Below are positions 1 through 6,570 of a stretch of DNA of 12,383 nucleotides, in pieces; position 1 is the stretch's first letter; every line of letters begins with the position of its first letter. The notes under the pieces are model-generated. The model was given only the letters and a program-made list of their open reading frames with translations. It was not told the origin of the DNA and did no database searches. Source of the stretch: Bacteroidales bacterium (lineage in GTDB: Bacteria; Bacteroidota; Bacteroidia; Bacteroidales; DTU049); NCBI GenBank assembly GCA_018432645.1, contig JAHDSP010000117.1, positions 1 through 12,383 of the forward strand, given 5' to 3'. The translations under genes were made by a program, and so were the position numbers.

Positions 1-24
1 CGGTTTAAACCGTGTGCTATGAAT
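1..24. repeat. Long palindrome, copy 1 (truncated by window edge)
   Basis: The window opens inside a palindrome with core GGTTTAAACC, centred between positions 6 and 7. Its right arm (AAACCGTGTGCTATGAAT) matches the right arm of the complete copy at 1583-1622 apart from the last bases. The left arm lies mostly outside the window, so its full length cannot be judged. Confidence 0.8.
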
Positions 25-114
25 ATGCAATAATATTTTGTCAATTGTTTTAACCATTTTCAATAATTTTAATTTCTTCTTTGGTAAAACTTGGCCAATT
101 TAGCGTTTATTTTT

Positions 115-141
115 TTTGTTATTCGTTAATATTCATAGCAC
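115..141. repeat. Half copy of the long palindrome with its left flank
   Basis: These 27 bases match positions 3371-3397, the left flank and outer left arm of the complete palindrome copy 3, at 26 of 27 positions. The shared segment begins TTTGTTATTCGTTAATA and ends at CATAGCAC, where similarity stops before the GGTTTAAACC core. It is therefore a half element. It overlaps the 3' end of the leftward gene at 133-474 and supplies that gene's stop codon. Confidence 0.75.
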
Positions 142-474
142 TATCACCTCTGTCAACAAACTCCCAATAATTATTGAAAAAATAACATTTAGTATTGTTT
201 TTAAGTCCATTTTAGCAATAACAGCATTATAACCAGCACTAGCAATGTCTGATGCTGCACATACTGGTAATGCTTTTATGCTTTTTTGATTATCACAAAA
301 AGCAATTGAGTTTTCCTCATAGCTTATTAAACCGTCATGATTATCTTTAGCCTTATGTTCAATTAAATTTATTTTATTAAACACAAAATCATATTTTGCC
401 TCCGTTGAATCAACAGTTTCAGAAAATAAATAATACGGCAAAAACAAACATATAATAAACACAAATCTTTTCAT
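133..474 (-). CDS. Small exported protein of unknown function
   Basis: This is a 113-residue protein that I do not recognise. Residues 1-18 form a typical signal peptide (positive MKR start, hydrophobic core, cut plausible near FSE). Residues 90-113 are strongly hydrophobic and could anchor the C-terminus in a membrane. The middle is polar, with two cysteines (C60, C72) that could pair in the periplasm. It is the last gene of a three-gene leftward set, starting 11 nt after the stop of the lipoprotein gene at 486-1073. The stop codon and last few codons lie in a half copy of the palindromic repeat (115-141), so the C-terminus may be one that was rewritten when the repeat arrived. Expression is plausible from the operon context, but the gene is short and has no known domain. 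Confidence 0.55.
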   Translation of the reverse strand: MKRFVFIICLFLPYYLFSETVDSTEAKYDFVFNKINLIEHKAKDNHDGLISYEENSIAFCDNQKSIKALPVCAASDIASAGYNAVIAKMDLKTILNVIFSIIIGSLLTEVIVL

Positions 475-485
475 GTCTTTATTAT

Positions 486-1073
486 TTATGGTGTTATATA
501 AATTGGTTTTGTTGTGGCTGAAAATATTGTTCCCTCAGTTTCTTTATAGATTATTTTAAATGATTGTATAGATGTTGCACTTGGAGGTTGAGTTAAAAAT
601 AGGTATATTCTATTTGAGCATAGTGGTTCAGTATGCAAATAATCATTTAATGGTAATGGTGAAGTAATAGGCATGCCAGTAGTTTTTGTAAATATAACAT
701 TTAGAATATCATTTATCGTATCATTAATTTTAAAATAGTTATTGTAGTCATTTTCGCAAATAATTATAATATCTTCAATCTTTCCAATAATTGAATCTTT
801 GGGACTACTACAAATATTTTGTGATATATAAATAGATTCAAATCTTAAACCTATTTTAAGATAATTATATTTACAAGTATCTAAACTATCCATTCCTGAA
901 CATGCCTCATAGGTATCTTCATAACTTGTTGTAGTTTGCATTTTGCATAAACCTGTATGCATATTTGTTAAAGTTCTTGTCCAAGTGCATTCATCACTTG
1001 GTCTTCTACATGAGTTTGTGAGAATAATCAGAATTGTTATTAAAATCATGAAAAGGTATATTTTCGTTTTCAT
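486..1073 (-). CDS. Predicted lipoprotein, unknown function
   Basis: This is a 195-residue protein with a lipoprotein signal peptide: a positive MKTK start, a hydrophobic stretch to residue 18 and a lipobox ending at C22 (LTNSC). The mature part is expected to be lipid-anchored in the envelope. It carries seven more cysteines (29, 43, 58, 67, 88, 106, 152), mostly in the N-terminal half, which suggests disulfides in the periplasm or outside the cell. The C-terminal half (about 98-195) has alternating beta-like segments including a CENDYNNYF stretch and FLTQPPS. This pattern loosely recalls Bacteroidota lipoproteins of the DUF5034 type, but that link is from memory and tentative. It is the middle gene of the three-gene set, 36 nt after the stop of the 1110-1562 gene and 11 nt before the next start. 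Confidence 0.7.
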   Translation of the reverse strand: MKTKIYLFMILITILIILTNSCRRPSDECTWTRTLTNMHTGLCKMQTTTSYEDTYEACSGMDSLDTCKYNYLKIGLRFESIYISQNICSSPKDSIIGKIEDIIIICENDYNNYFKINDTINDILNVIFTKTTGMPITSPLPLNDYLHTEPLCSNRIYLFLTQPPSATSIQSFKIIYKETEGTIFSATTKPIYITP

Positions 1074-1109
1074 TTTATCAATTTTTTATCAAATGTGCTC
1101 ATTTTCTAA

Positions 1110-1562
1110 TTATGAAGTAATAACCACAAATTCGACACTATAATTATCGGGCAATTTGGGTACTAATACCCAATTCATAGATATTTCAGCTTTGCTATTA
1201 TTTTTACACTTCATATAAATTGTATAAATATACTTCATATTACTTTCGTCTTTTACAACCTTTCTTTTATAATATTTCACCTCTCCGTCAGATACAGTAA
1301 ATTTACCAAGTAAAGTATAAGTTGTAAAATCAATTTCAGGCAAAGTATAATTATCACATGCAACCGTACCTAATGTTAACAAATTCTGATACAAGCTGTC
1401 ATTTGTAATAACGTACTCCTCTTGTTCATTGCCAAACGGAGGGAAACAACGACCAAAATCAAATTCTTTTATAATTATTCCTTCAAATATATCCTCTTGC
1501 TCACAACTACTACAAAATAGTATAATGAAGAGAATTGTAATTTTAAAAAATTTTAATTTCAT
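1110..1562 (-). CDS. Predicted lipoprotein, first gene of a three-gene unit
   Basis: This is a 150-residue protein with a clear lipoprotein signal: an MKLKFFK start, a hydrophobic core and the lipobox FCSSC with C20 as the lipidated residue. The mature region reads as a small beta-rich domain (about 48-150), with IDFTTYTLLG near residues 77-86 and a WVLVPKLP segment near 131-138. The spacing of these elements resembles small Bacteroidota lipoproteins of the PrcB-like kind, but no catalytic residue is visible and I assign no function. Two further cysteines (C39, C69) and C119 lie in the mature part. The gene heads a leftward set with 486-1073 and 133-474. A promoter-like element lies at 1633-1663, and the leader between it and the start codon is mostly a perfect palindrome. 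Confidence 0.7.
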   Translation of the reverse strand: MKLKFFKITILFIILFCSSCEQEDIFEGIIIKEFDFGRCFPPFGNEQEEYVITNDSLYQNLLTLGTVACDNYTLPEIDFTTYTLLGKFTVSDGEVKYYKRKVVKDESNMKYIYTIYMKCKNNSKAEISMNWVLVPKLPDNYSVEFVVITS

Positions 1563-1582
1563 AGTATTTATTATTTTGTGTT

Positions 1583-1622
1583 ATAATCATAGCACACGGT
1601 TTAAACCGTGTGCTATGATTAT
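1583..1622. repeat. Long perfect palindrome, copy 2 (40 bp)
   Basis: This is a perfect 20 + 20 bp palindrome centred between 1602 and 1603. The left arm is ATAATCATAGCACACGGTTT and the right arm is its exact complement. It lies between the start of the lipoprotein gene at 1562 and its likely promoter at 1633-1663, so it would be in the mRNA leader. No T-run follows on either strand, so it is not a canonical terminator. Confidence 0.9.
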
Positions 1623-1632
1623 TCTTTTGTTA

Positions 1633-1663
1633 CAAATATACCATTTTATTTTTAAAGATGCAA
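1633..1663 (-). promoter_or_regulatory. Bacteroidota-type promoter for the three-gene lipoprotein unit
   Basis: On the minus strand the -7 box TATATTTG (complement of 1633-1640) fits TAnnTTTG, and a TTG (complement of 1661-1663) lies 20 nt upstream as the -33 element. Transcription would start near 1626, only a few bases before the palindrome at 1583-1622. The spacer length matches the Bacteroides promoter rule. Confidence 0.6.
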
Positions 1664-1781
1664 TAATTTTGTTTAAAAATTTACGATTTCCTTTTCATAT
1701 GAGGAAGGTTTTAGAATTTCTAATAAGAGCTGGTGGCTATGCGCAGTGAACTATTGTGTGGCTGCGAACTTATCCTGCGTT

Positions 1782-1838
1782 ACTGACCTTAGCTGCGGGA
1801 ACTGACCTTGCAAATTGCTACTGAAACCCTTATTGCAT
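1782..1838. repeat. Degenerate 19-bp tandem repeat in a GC-richer spacer
   Basis: ACTGA recurs at 1782, 1801 and 1820, exactly 19 bp apart. The first two units share ACTGACCTT, and GCTGCG or CCTGCG recurs at 1761, 1774 and 1792. The third unit is only partly similar. The stretch 1740-1848 is visibly richer in G and C than the AT-rich DNA around it, holds no convincing gene, and lies just downstream of the GT39 gene's stop codon. Confidence 0.4.
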
Positions 1839-1848
1839 ATGGCCTTTG

Positions 1849-3342
1849 CTAGGGGTTGTTAAGTTTTTCAATGGTAATTCCTTTAATTGTTTTGAAGTCA
1901 TCAGGTAAATTCCCATCATCATTAATTATTATTGTATATCCTTCTGCTATCAAGTCAGTGATTTTATTTTTGTCGGGAATATACGGATAAACTGTTAAGT
2001 TAGTGTAAAACATAGCTTCAATAGGCCTATCATAATTAAACAATACTCCTTTAGCAATTTCTCTGTCATTGAGTTTTCGTAGTTCAATTGCCCACTCTGG
2101 ATTTCTGTTGTTTTGCTCAAATGGTTTTACTCTTTCAATCATATAGCGAACAGGTAAAGCTATGAGTAAAAACAAAATCAAATTGAAAAACCATTTAGGT
2201 TTGTGCTTCTTTTTGTAATCATTGAGCATAAAGAAAAAATCAGCAGTCATTAGAAATAAAGCAGGTGAAATGAAAAGAATGTATGCCTGCATTTTTGTTT
2301 TTGCAATTGAAAAAAATATAAGCGGAATTAAAGCCCAAATCGTAATTGCTAATCGCTTTTTGTCACGAAGATTCTTGAATGACTTCCATAGAAACCAAAT
2401 CAATGGCAAATAAATCAACTCTCCATAGTTTATTCTAATTCTGTCGATATAATAATAAAAGGGTCCTGTTCTTCCATCAAGAACTTCAGTGATGTGTTTG
2501 AAATTAAAACTTGCTTCCCACGATGCCTCAGCAGGAAATTCTTTGAAAATGTAAAGTTGCCAGGGAAGGAAAATAAAAATGCTTGTTGTCAGTAAAATGA
2601 TGAATTGAAAAAAAATTTCTTTTGGCTTAAATTTTTCTGAGTCTAATACAATCAAAAGCCATATTGGTAAAACAATTAATGCTGGTAGCCATTTGGATAA
2701 AATTGCAGCACCCATGCTAACTCCAGCAAGAATATTGAAAATAGTTTTTCGTTTCTGGGCGAATAAGATGCTAAACACAACTGCTAACTCAATGAAGAAC
2801 AAAAAGAAAATATCAATGTGGTCTGTTGCTACTCTACCAGCAGTTAATTCTATTATCAATCCGTTGATAGAAAAGAAGAAAGCTGTCAGGTAGCCGATTT
2901 TTTTATTGAAGAAATAACTACCGATAAAAAATGAAAGCCAAATTCCGATTGTTGTTAGAATGATTGAAGGAAGTCGCAATGCAATTTCATTTACTCCAAA
3001 AAGCCACATACTTGCAGCCATTGTCCAAAGCGGTAATGGTTGTTTATGAACCCAAATATGATTTCCTGTCCAGTCCTTGTAATCGTAAGGTAAAATAGGA
3101 TTGTCGTAAAGTGTCGGTTTTAAAGGATGATTAATAAGATTTTTAGCAACAAGAGCATGATAACGTTCATCCCAAGGGTGCAGAAAAAAGTCAGAGGAAG
3201 TATAGATGCGAAGTACAAGTCCACAAATCATTAGTAGAAGAACAGCAATTTTAAAGTTGTTTTTCGAATAATGTCGCCATGAGAAATAATATCCTATCGC
3301 ACATAAAATGATTGTCGGTATAGAGTAAAGTAAGTCGTTCAT
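1849..3342 (-). CDS. GT39/ArnT-like membrane glycosyltransferase
   Basis: This 497-residue, many-spanning membrane protein belongs to the PMT/ArnT-like glycosyltransferase superfamily (GT-C fold). These enzymes transfer a sugar from a polyprenyl-phosphate donor to an acceptor on the outer face of the inner membrane. About ten hydrophobic segments are visible between residues 5 and 400. The first loop after the first membrane spans holds the hallmark acidic pair D58-E59 in WDERYHALVAKN. HKQPLPLW (99-106) and the following FGVNEIALRLPS fit the family's early acceptor/donor-site region. A second acidic loop has D174 and D177. The C-terminal 100 residues form a soluble tail, as in bacterial PMT_2 proteins. 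Acceptor and sugar cannot be read from sequence. It lies 112 nt downstream of the GT4 gene stop, with a 48-bp palindrome between them. No -7 box was found just upstream, so it may be read from the GT4 promoter. Confidence 0.88.
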   Translation of the reverse strand: MNDLLYSIPTIILCAIGYYFSWRHYSKNNFKIAVLLLMICGLVLRIYTSSDFFLHPWDERYHALVAKNLINHPLKPTLYDNPILPYDYKDWTGNHIWVHKQPLPLWTMAASMWLFGVNEIALRLPSIILTTIGIWLSFFIGSYFFNKKIGYLTAFFFSINGLIIELTAGRVATDHIDIFFLFFIELAVVFSILFAQKRKTIFNILAGVSMGAAILSKWLPALIVLPIWLLIVLDSEKFKPKEIFFQFIILLTTSIFIFLPWQLYIFKEFPAEASWEASFNFKHITEVLDGRTGPFYYYIDRIRINYGELIYLPLIWFLWKSFKNLRDKKRLAITIWALIPLIFFSIAKTKMQAYILFISPALFLMTADFFFMLNDYKKKHKPKWFFNLILFLLIALPVRYMIERVKPFEQNNRNPEWAIELRKLNDREIAKGVLFNYDRPIEAMFYTNLTVYPYIPDKNKITDLIAEGYTIIINDDGNLPDDFKTIKGITIEKLNNP

Positions 3343-3380
3343 TTTGTTCGTTTTAATTGCTGCTAACGGTTTTGTTATTC

Positions 3381-3428
3381 GTTAATAATCATAGCACAAG
3401 GTTTAAACCTTGTGCTATGATTATTAAC
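3381..3428. repeat. Long perfect palindrome, copy 3 (48 bp)
   Basis: This is a perfect 24 + 24 bp palindrome centred between 3404 and 3405, outer ends GTTAATAATC and GATTATTAAC. Compared with copy 2 the arms read CACAAGG/CCTTGTG instead of CACACGG/CCGTGTG, so both sides changed together and pairing is kept. It lies between the GT4 stop (3455) and the GT39 start (3342). No T-run follows, so an intercistronic hairpin is more likely than a simple terminator. Confidence 0.9.
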
Positions 3429-3454
3429 TTGTCCATTACCTTGTCTATCATATT

Positions 3455-4591
3455 TCAATTCTTAAATTTGTCAAGAGTAATTTTTATTTCTTCCCACATT
3501 TTTGCAGCAGATCTTTCCCAAGAGAAATTTTTAACTCTTTGCAATGCTTTGATTTTCAAATCATTATGTAATGTTTGAGAGTTTGTTAATAATGTCATTG
3601 CCTCAGCAATAGAATTAGGATTAAAAGGATCTACAAGCAGGGCTGCATTACCAGCTATTTCTGGCATAGAGCTAATATTAGAGGTTATCACTGGGATACC
3701 TGCCTTCATAGCTTCTACGATAGGTATTCCAAATCCTTCAAATTGTGAAGGGAAAACTAGTGCAAAAGCACTGCCTACTATTTGTGCGATATCTTTATTA
3801 GAAACATTTCCTAATAGATAAATATCAGATTTGTATTCTGTATTCTTTAATTCATTATCTAAGTCTTTATCTTTATGCATTTGGCCACCAACGATTATTA
3901 ATGGATAGTTTTGATTTGCATTTTTGCGATAAATATTATAGGCTTTTATTAGATTAGCTAAATTTTTTCTTGGTGTAATGGCTCCTATAAATAAAAAATA
4001 AGGTTTCCCGTTTGAATATTTATTTCTATTAATTAATATTTCATTATCTGTCAAAGGTTTGAAATAATCAGATGCGGCATTATACACTACTCCTATCTTA
4101 TTTTTAGTAAAAGGGAAATAAGTCTCAATATCTTTTTTACAAAATTCACTTACAGTAACGATGTGAGTAGCAGCTTTTAAAAATTTAGGTGTGAAATAAG
4201 TCATATATCTACGATTTAAGCCACTTAAATAATTAGGATTATGAAAAAAATTGATATCATGCAAAACTAGCAAGGATGGGCAATTTAAATGCAAGGGTAG
4301 TTCAGAATCTGGTGAGATAAATAAATCAAAATTATTTCTATTGATAAATTTTTTTAATGAAAATTGATAATAAATAAATTTAAAGATAGGATGCCTGGCG
4401 GGAGGGAATAAAACTTTAGCTTTCACATTCTCATTATAAATAAATGATGGATGGTATGGTCTATCAAATATAAATGTAAATTCTACATCTGGGTGTTCTT
4501 TTACTAATCTGCTAAATATTTCATTAATAAAAACACCAAATCCACCTAAATTTTGATATAAAAGAAATCTAGTATTTATAGCTATTCTCAT
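3455..4591 (-). CDS. GT4-family glycosyltransferase
   Basis: This is a 378-residue cytoplasmic GT-B glycosyltransferase, the usual length for family GT4 (retaining, using nucleotide-sugar donors). The N-terminal Rossmann domain starts with MRIAINTR and a glycine-rich loop (LGGFGVF, 15-21), followed by the acceptor-side segment VLHDINFFHNP (109-119). TVSEFCKKDI (146-155) is the usual linker motif. The C-terminal donor domain starts with FLFIGAITPRKNL (199-211) and holds EGFGIPIVEAMKAGIPV (285-301), with the E285/E293 pair of the EX7E motif that binds the donor sugar nucleotide. No membrane segment is seen. Such enzymes add mannose, glucose, rhamnose or related sugars to lipid-linked glycans. 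The exact sugar is not inferable. A -7 box lies at 4632-4639, and the GT39 gene follows downstream, suggesting a two-gene glycan unit. Confidence 0.92.
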   Translation of the reverse strand: MRIAINTRFLLYQNLGGFGVFINEIFSRLVKEHPDVEFTFIFDRPYHPSFIYNENVKAKVLFPPARHPIFKFIYYQFSLKKFINRNNFDLFISPDSELPLHLNCPSLLVLHDINFFHNPNYLSGLNRRYMTYFTPKFLKAATHIVTVSEFCKKDIETYFPFTKNKIGVVYNAASDYFKPLTDNEILINRNKYSNGKPYFLFIGAITPRKNLANLIKAYNIYRKNANQNYPLIIVGGQMHKDKDLDNELKNTEYKSDIYLLGNVSNKDIAQIVGSAFALVFPSQFEGFGIPIVEAMKAGIPVITSNISSMPEIAGNAALLVDPFNPNSIAEAMTLLTNSQTLHNDLKIKALQRVKNFSWERSAAKMWEEIKITLDKFKN

Positions 4592-4631
4592 GAAAAATAA
4601 TATTTATTATGAATTGAATCATTATTTTTTG

Positions 4632-4639
4632 CAAAAATA
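4632..4639 (-). promoter_or_regulatory. -7 box of the GT4 gene
   Basis: The minus strand reads TATTTTTGCAAAAAAT, matching TAnnTTTG plus the CAA extension seen at other starts here. It lies 40 nt before the GT4 start codon, farther than the other boxes. No clear TTG is seen at the -33 distance. Confidence 0.5.
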
Positions 4640-4687
4640 GATATTTTAAAAAAATAATTAAGAATAAATGATATTGGGCTGAAATTC

Positions 4688-4716
4688 AATTAATTATAAA
4701 AAAATTATAATTAATT
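4688..4716 (-). terminator. AT-only hairpin at the end of the WD40 gene
   Basis: Two 12-base arms (AATTAATTATAA at 4688-4699 and its complement at 4705-4716) flank a five-base A loop, which reads as U on the minus-strand RNA. The hairpin overlaps the stop codon of the WD40 gene (4711-4713). It could end transcription, but it has no G-C pairs and no long U-run after it, so support is modest. Confidence 0.35.
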
Positions 4717-6192
4717 TGTTTTGGCTTTTACCTGCAATTGCAAGTATATACGTAGATATTTATCCTCTGCAGGAGTAATCTGTGTGCCAATAGGATAAAT
4801 TTTATTGGAGACAGGATGCTTTAGTCTCAGATTAATTAATTGATACAAAGGTTCGTTAGGATTATCATCAATAACAGGTCTATTAATAGCTAAAACTTTA
4901 GCTTTTGAGTAATTTGTAATCAATGTTTGAGCATCTTGTACAGGTAATCTAACTTCATACCATTGTTCATTAACTTTTATAGGTAAGATAAAATTTTTAT
5001 CATCATATTTACCGATCTCATCTATAGGGATTTCTACTTCATTGTATTTCATAGCAAAGAGAGTATCTGCTTTTCTAGCTTGTGCTAATCTGATTTTAAT
5101 AGCTTCTGAATAACATTTATTTAATATAGCTAATTGCCTAGCTAAAAATTGTTTCTGACGAGCTTGATATTGTTGTTCAGTTTCCATTAATTTTTTAGGT
5201 GTTGCTAAGCTATCAAATTCACTAATATTGTCATTATAGCAAGAATCTAATATAAATTGATTCATATTAAAAACATATAATTTTTTATCACTGCATACTG
5301 TACCTAGCCAACCAATAGGGTAGGAGAGATATATGTCTTCGACAGAGCCATTAACAATTTGTTTTTCAGCAACTTTTTCTCTTTTTTGAAGATTAATGAT
5401 GTAAATATAGCCCGACATATCTGCCACTGCTGCATAGCGATTATCAAAGAAGCATTTTACATTATTTACTGATCCATTAGTTTTGAAAGTAGCAATAGCT
5501 TTTTTATTTTCTATATCCCACAGCATAGCAGTATGATCGTCAGAACCACTAAGTAAATATTTACCATCTGGAGTGAAGTCTATATCTAGAACAGCACCAC
5601 TATGACCATTTAGAGAAAATGTATTATCATTTTTTAATGAAGTGAAAACTATTTTGTAATCCCATCCACCAGATACTACCCATTCATTAAATGGTGATAT
5701 AGACACACAAGCTACTGCAGAAGCATTGGGTACTATTTTTTTATATAAAGATAATGAATCTGCCCAATAAACCATTACACTTTTATCTTCAGAACCAGTA
5801 ACTAAAAATTTCCCATTTTTTGAAATAACTAAATCATTTATTTTATTAAAATGAGGTGTTTGTATTTTTTTTAATACATTGCCTGTCGTAGCATCCCATT
5901 GTACTATCATTTTATCTCCTCCAGCAGTATATAGTCTATTATTATTGTCCATAACGATAGATTTAATAAAACCTTCATGTTCTTTTACTGTTTTAGTAAC
6001 ATTCATTGATACTAAATCTATGATACTTAACTCTCCATTAATATTTGTAATATATGCGAACTGACCATTACTACTGAGTAAAACACCACTACATAAATTA
6101 GGTAAAGGTTTTGATTGTTTTATTAAAATCTGACCAAACGAATTAAAAATCAATAAAATACAAAATATAGCAAAAAGCATTTTTTTTGACAT
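4711..6192 (-). CDS. Exported WD40 beta-propeller protein with unknown C-terminal domain
   Basis: The protein has about 493 residues from the ATG at 6192. An in-frame TTG six bases upstream (6198) is possible but less likely, since the -7 box at 6213-6220 leaves a 20-nt gap to the ATG, as at other starts here. Numbering below counts from the TTG. A signal peptide ends near residue 22 (FNSFGQ), so the protein is exported. Seven WD40-like blades can be placed at about 33-62, 73-103, 115-146, 158-187, 197-228, 241-269 and 283-311. The best is blade 5 with GHSGAV, SGSDDHTAMLWD. This makes one complete propeller, normally a protein-binding scaffold. Residues 325-385 look helical and Q/A/K-rich, and 386-495 form a mixed domain (IPIDEIGKYDD, EQWYEVRLPV) that I do not recognise. 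No enzyme motif is visible. It sits alone between the GT4 gene and a 0.6 kb gene-free stretch. Confidence 0.82.
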   Translation of the reverse strand: MSKKMLFAIFCILLIFNSFGQILIKQSKPLPNLCSGVLLSSNGQFAYITNINGELSIIDLVSMNVTKTVKEHEGFIKSIVMDNNNRLYTAGGDKMIVQWDATTGNVLKKIQTPHFNKINDLVISKNGKFLVTGSEDKSVMVYWADSLSLYKKIVPNASAVACVSISPFNEWVVSGGWDYKIVFTSLKNDNTFSLNGHSGAVLDIDFTPDGKYLLSGSDDHTAMLWDIENKKAIATFKTNGSVNNVKCFFDNRYAAVADMSGYIYIINLQKREKVAEKQIVNGSVEDIYLSYPIGWLGTVCSDKKLYVFNMNQFILDSCYNDNISEFDSLATPKKLMETEQQYQARQKQFLARQLAILNKCYSEAIKIRLAQARKADTLFAMKYNEVEIPIDEIGKYDDKNFILPIKVNEQWYEVRLPVQDAQTLITNYSKAKVLAINRPVIDDNPNEPLYQLINLRLKHPVSNKIYPIGTQITPAEDKYLRIYLQLQVKAKTN

Positions 6193-6212
6193 ACCCAAAA
6201 TAATTTTTTTTT

Positions 6213-6220
6213 CAAATGTA
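6213..6220 (-). promoter_or_regulatory. -7 box of the WD40 gene
   Basis: The minus strand reads TACATTTG followed by a run of A, an exact TAnnTTTG match, 20 nt before the ATG at 6192. No good -33 TTG is seen at 19-21 nt. It supports the ATG over the upstream TTG start. Confidence 0.5.
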
Positions 6221-6451
6221 AAATTAATACAAAAATTTTAAATTTTAGTAATTTATAAAAAAATTTTATCAAATCATATTATAAAATACCTAAATCAAAT
6301 AAAATTAGTGAAATATACGTTTTATTCATAACTAATTTATTATTGTGAATATATCAATAGCAAGTAATTTTTTAATATTGCAATTTGATTTTTATTGAAA
6401 ACAATGGAACTATAACGTTTATTGTGTAAATTATTTGGTTAATTATTTTAC

Positions 6452-6489
6452 CACAAAGTGCACAAAGATATTACACAAAGTTCACAAAG
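6452..6489. repeat. CACAAAG repeat cluster
   Basis: CACAAAG occurs four times, at 6452, 6461, 6474 and 6483. The spacing is 9, 13 and 9 bp, so it reads as two copies of a double unit (CACAAAGTG-CACAAAG and CACAAAGTT-CACAAAG) joined by ATATTA. From memory, similar ACCACAAAGTGCACAAAG stretches are widespread in intergenic DNA of Bacteroidota; the function is unknown to me. Confidence 0.7.
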
Positions 6490-6538
6490 TGCCAGATATT
6501 AACTTGGGCTGTTAGGTTATAGTCATTAAGAATTATCA

Positions 6539-6550
6539 GGGCTAAAGCAC
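6539..6550. repeat. Decayed palindrome with CTAAAG core
   Basis: GGGCTAAAGCAC is an imperfect palindrome around the AA at 6544-6545. The GCT/AGC arms pair, the next pair is broken and the outer G-C pair is kept. It shares the core CTAAAG with the perfect palindrome 20 bp downstream, suggesting a worn member of a related family. Confidence 0.4.
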
Positions 6551-6570
6551 GATCAACATTTTTATTAGGT

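Noticed and set aside
943..1143. Short rightward open frame
   Set aside because: It lies antisense to the lipoprotein gene at 486-1073 and the tail of the next, with no signal of its own.
1429..1749. Rightward open frame with a peptide NHSTRFKPCAMII also found in the frame at 3357-3578
   Set aside because: The shared peptide is just the translated palindrome copies 2 and 3. Both frames cross other genes or repeats and show no protein-like composition.
2222..2893. Two short rightward frames inside the GT39 gene
   Set aside because: They are antisense to a well-supported membrane glycosyltransferase and are Lys/Ile/Asn-rich by base composition.
1..3428. CRISPR array made of the palindromic repeats
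   Set aside because: Only three dispersed copies more than 1.5 kb apart, with genes rather than uniform spacers between them and no cas genes.
3381..3428. Palindrome copy 3 as an intrinsic terminator of the GT4 gene
   Set aside because: The hairpin is strong, but neither side is followed by a T-run on the transcribed strand.
5879..6064. Short rightward frame inside the WD40 gene
   Set aside because: It is antisense to clear WD40 blades, and no promoter or start context is seen.
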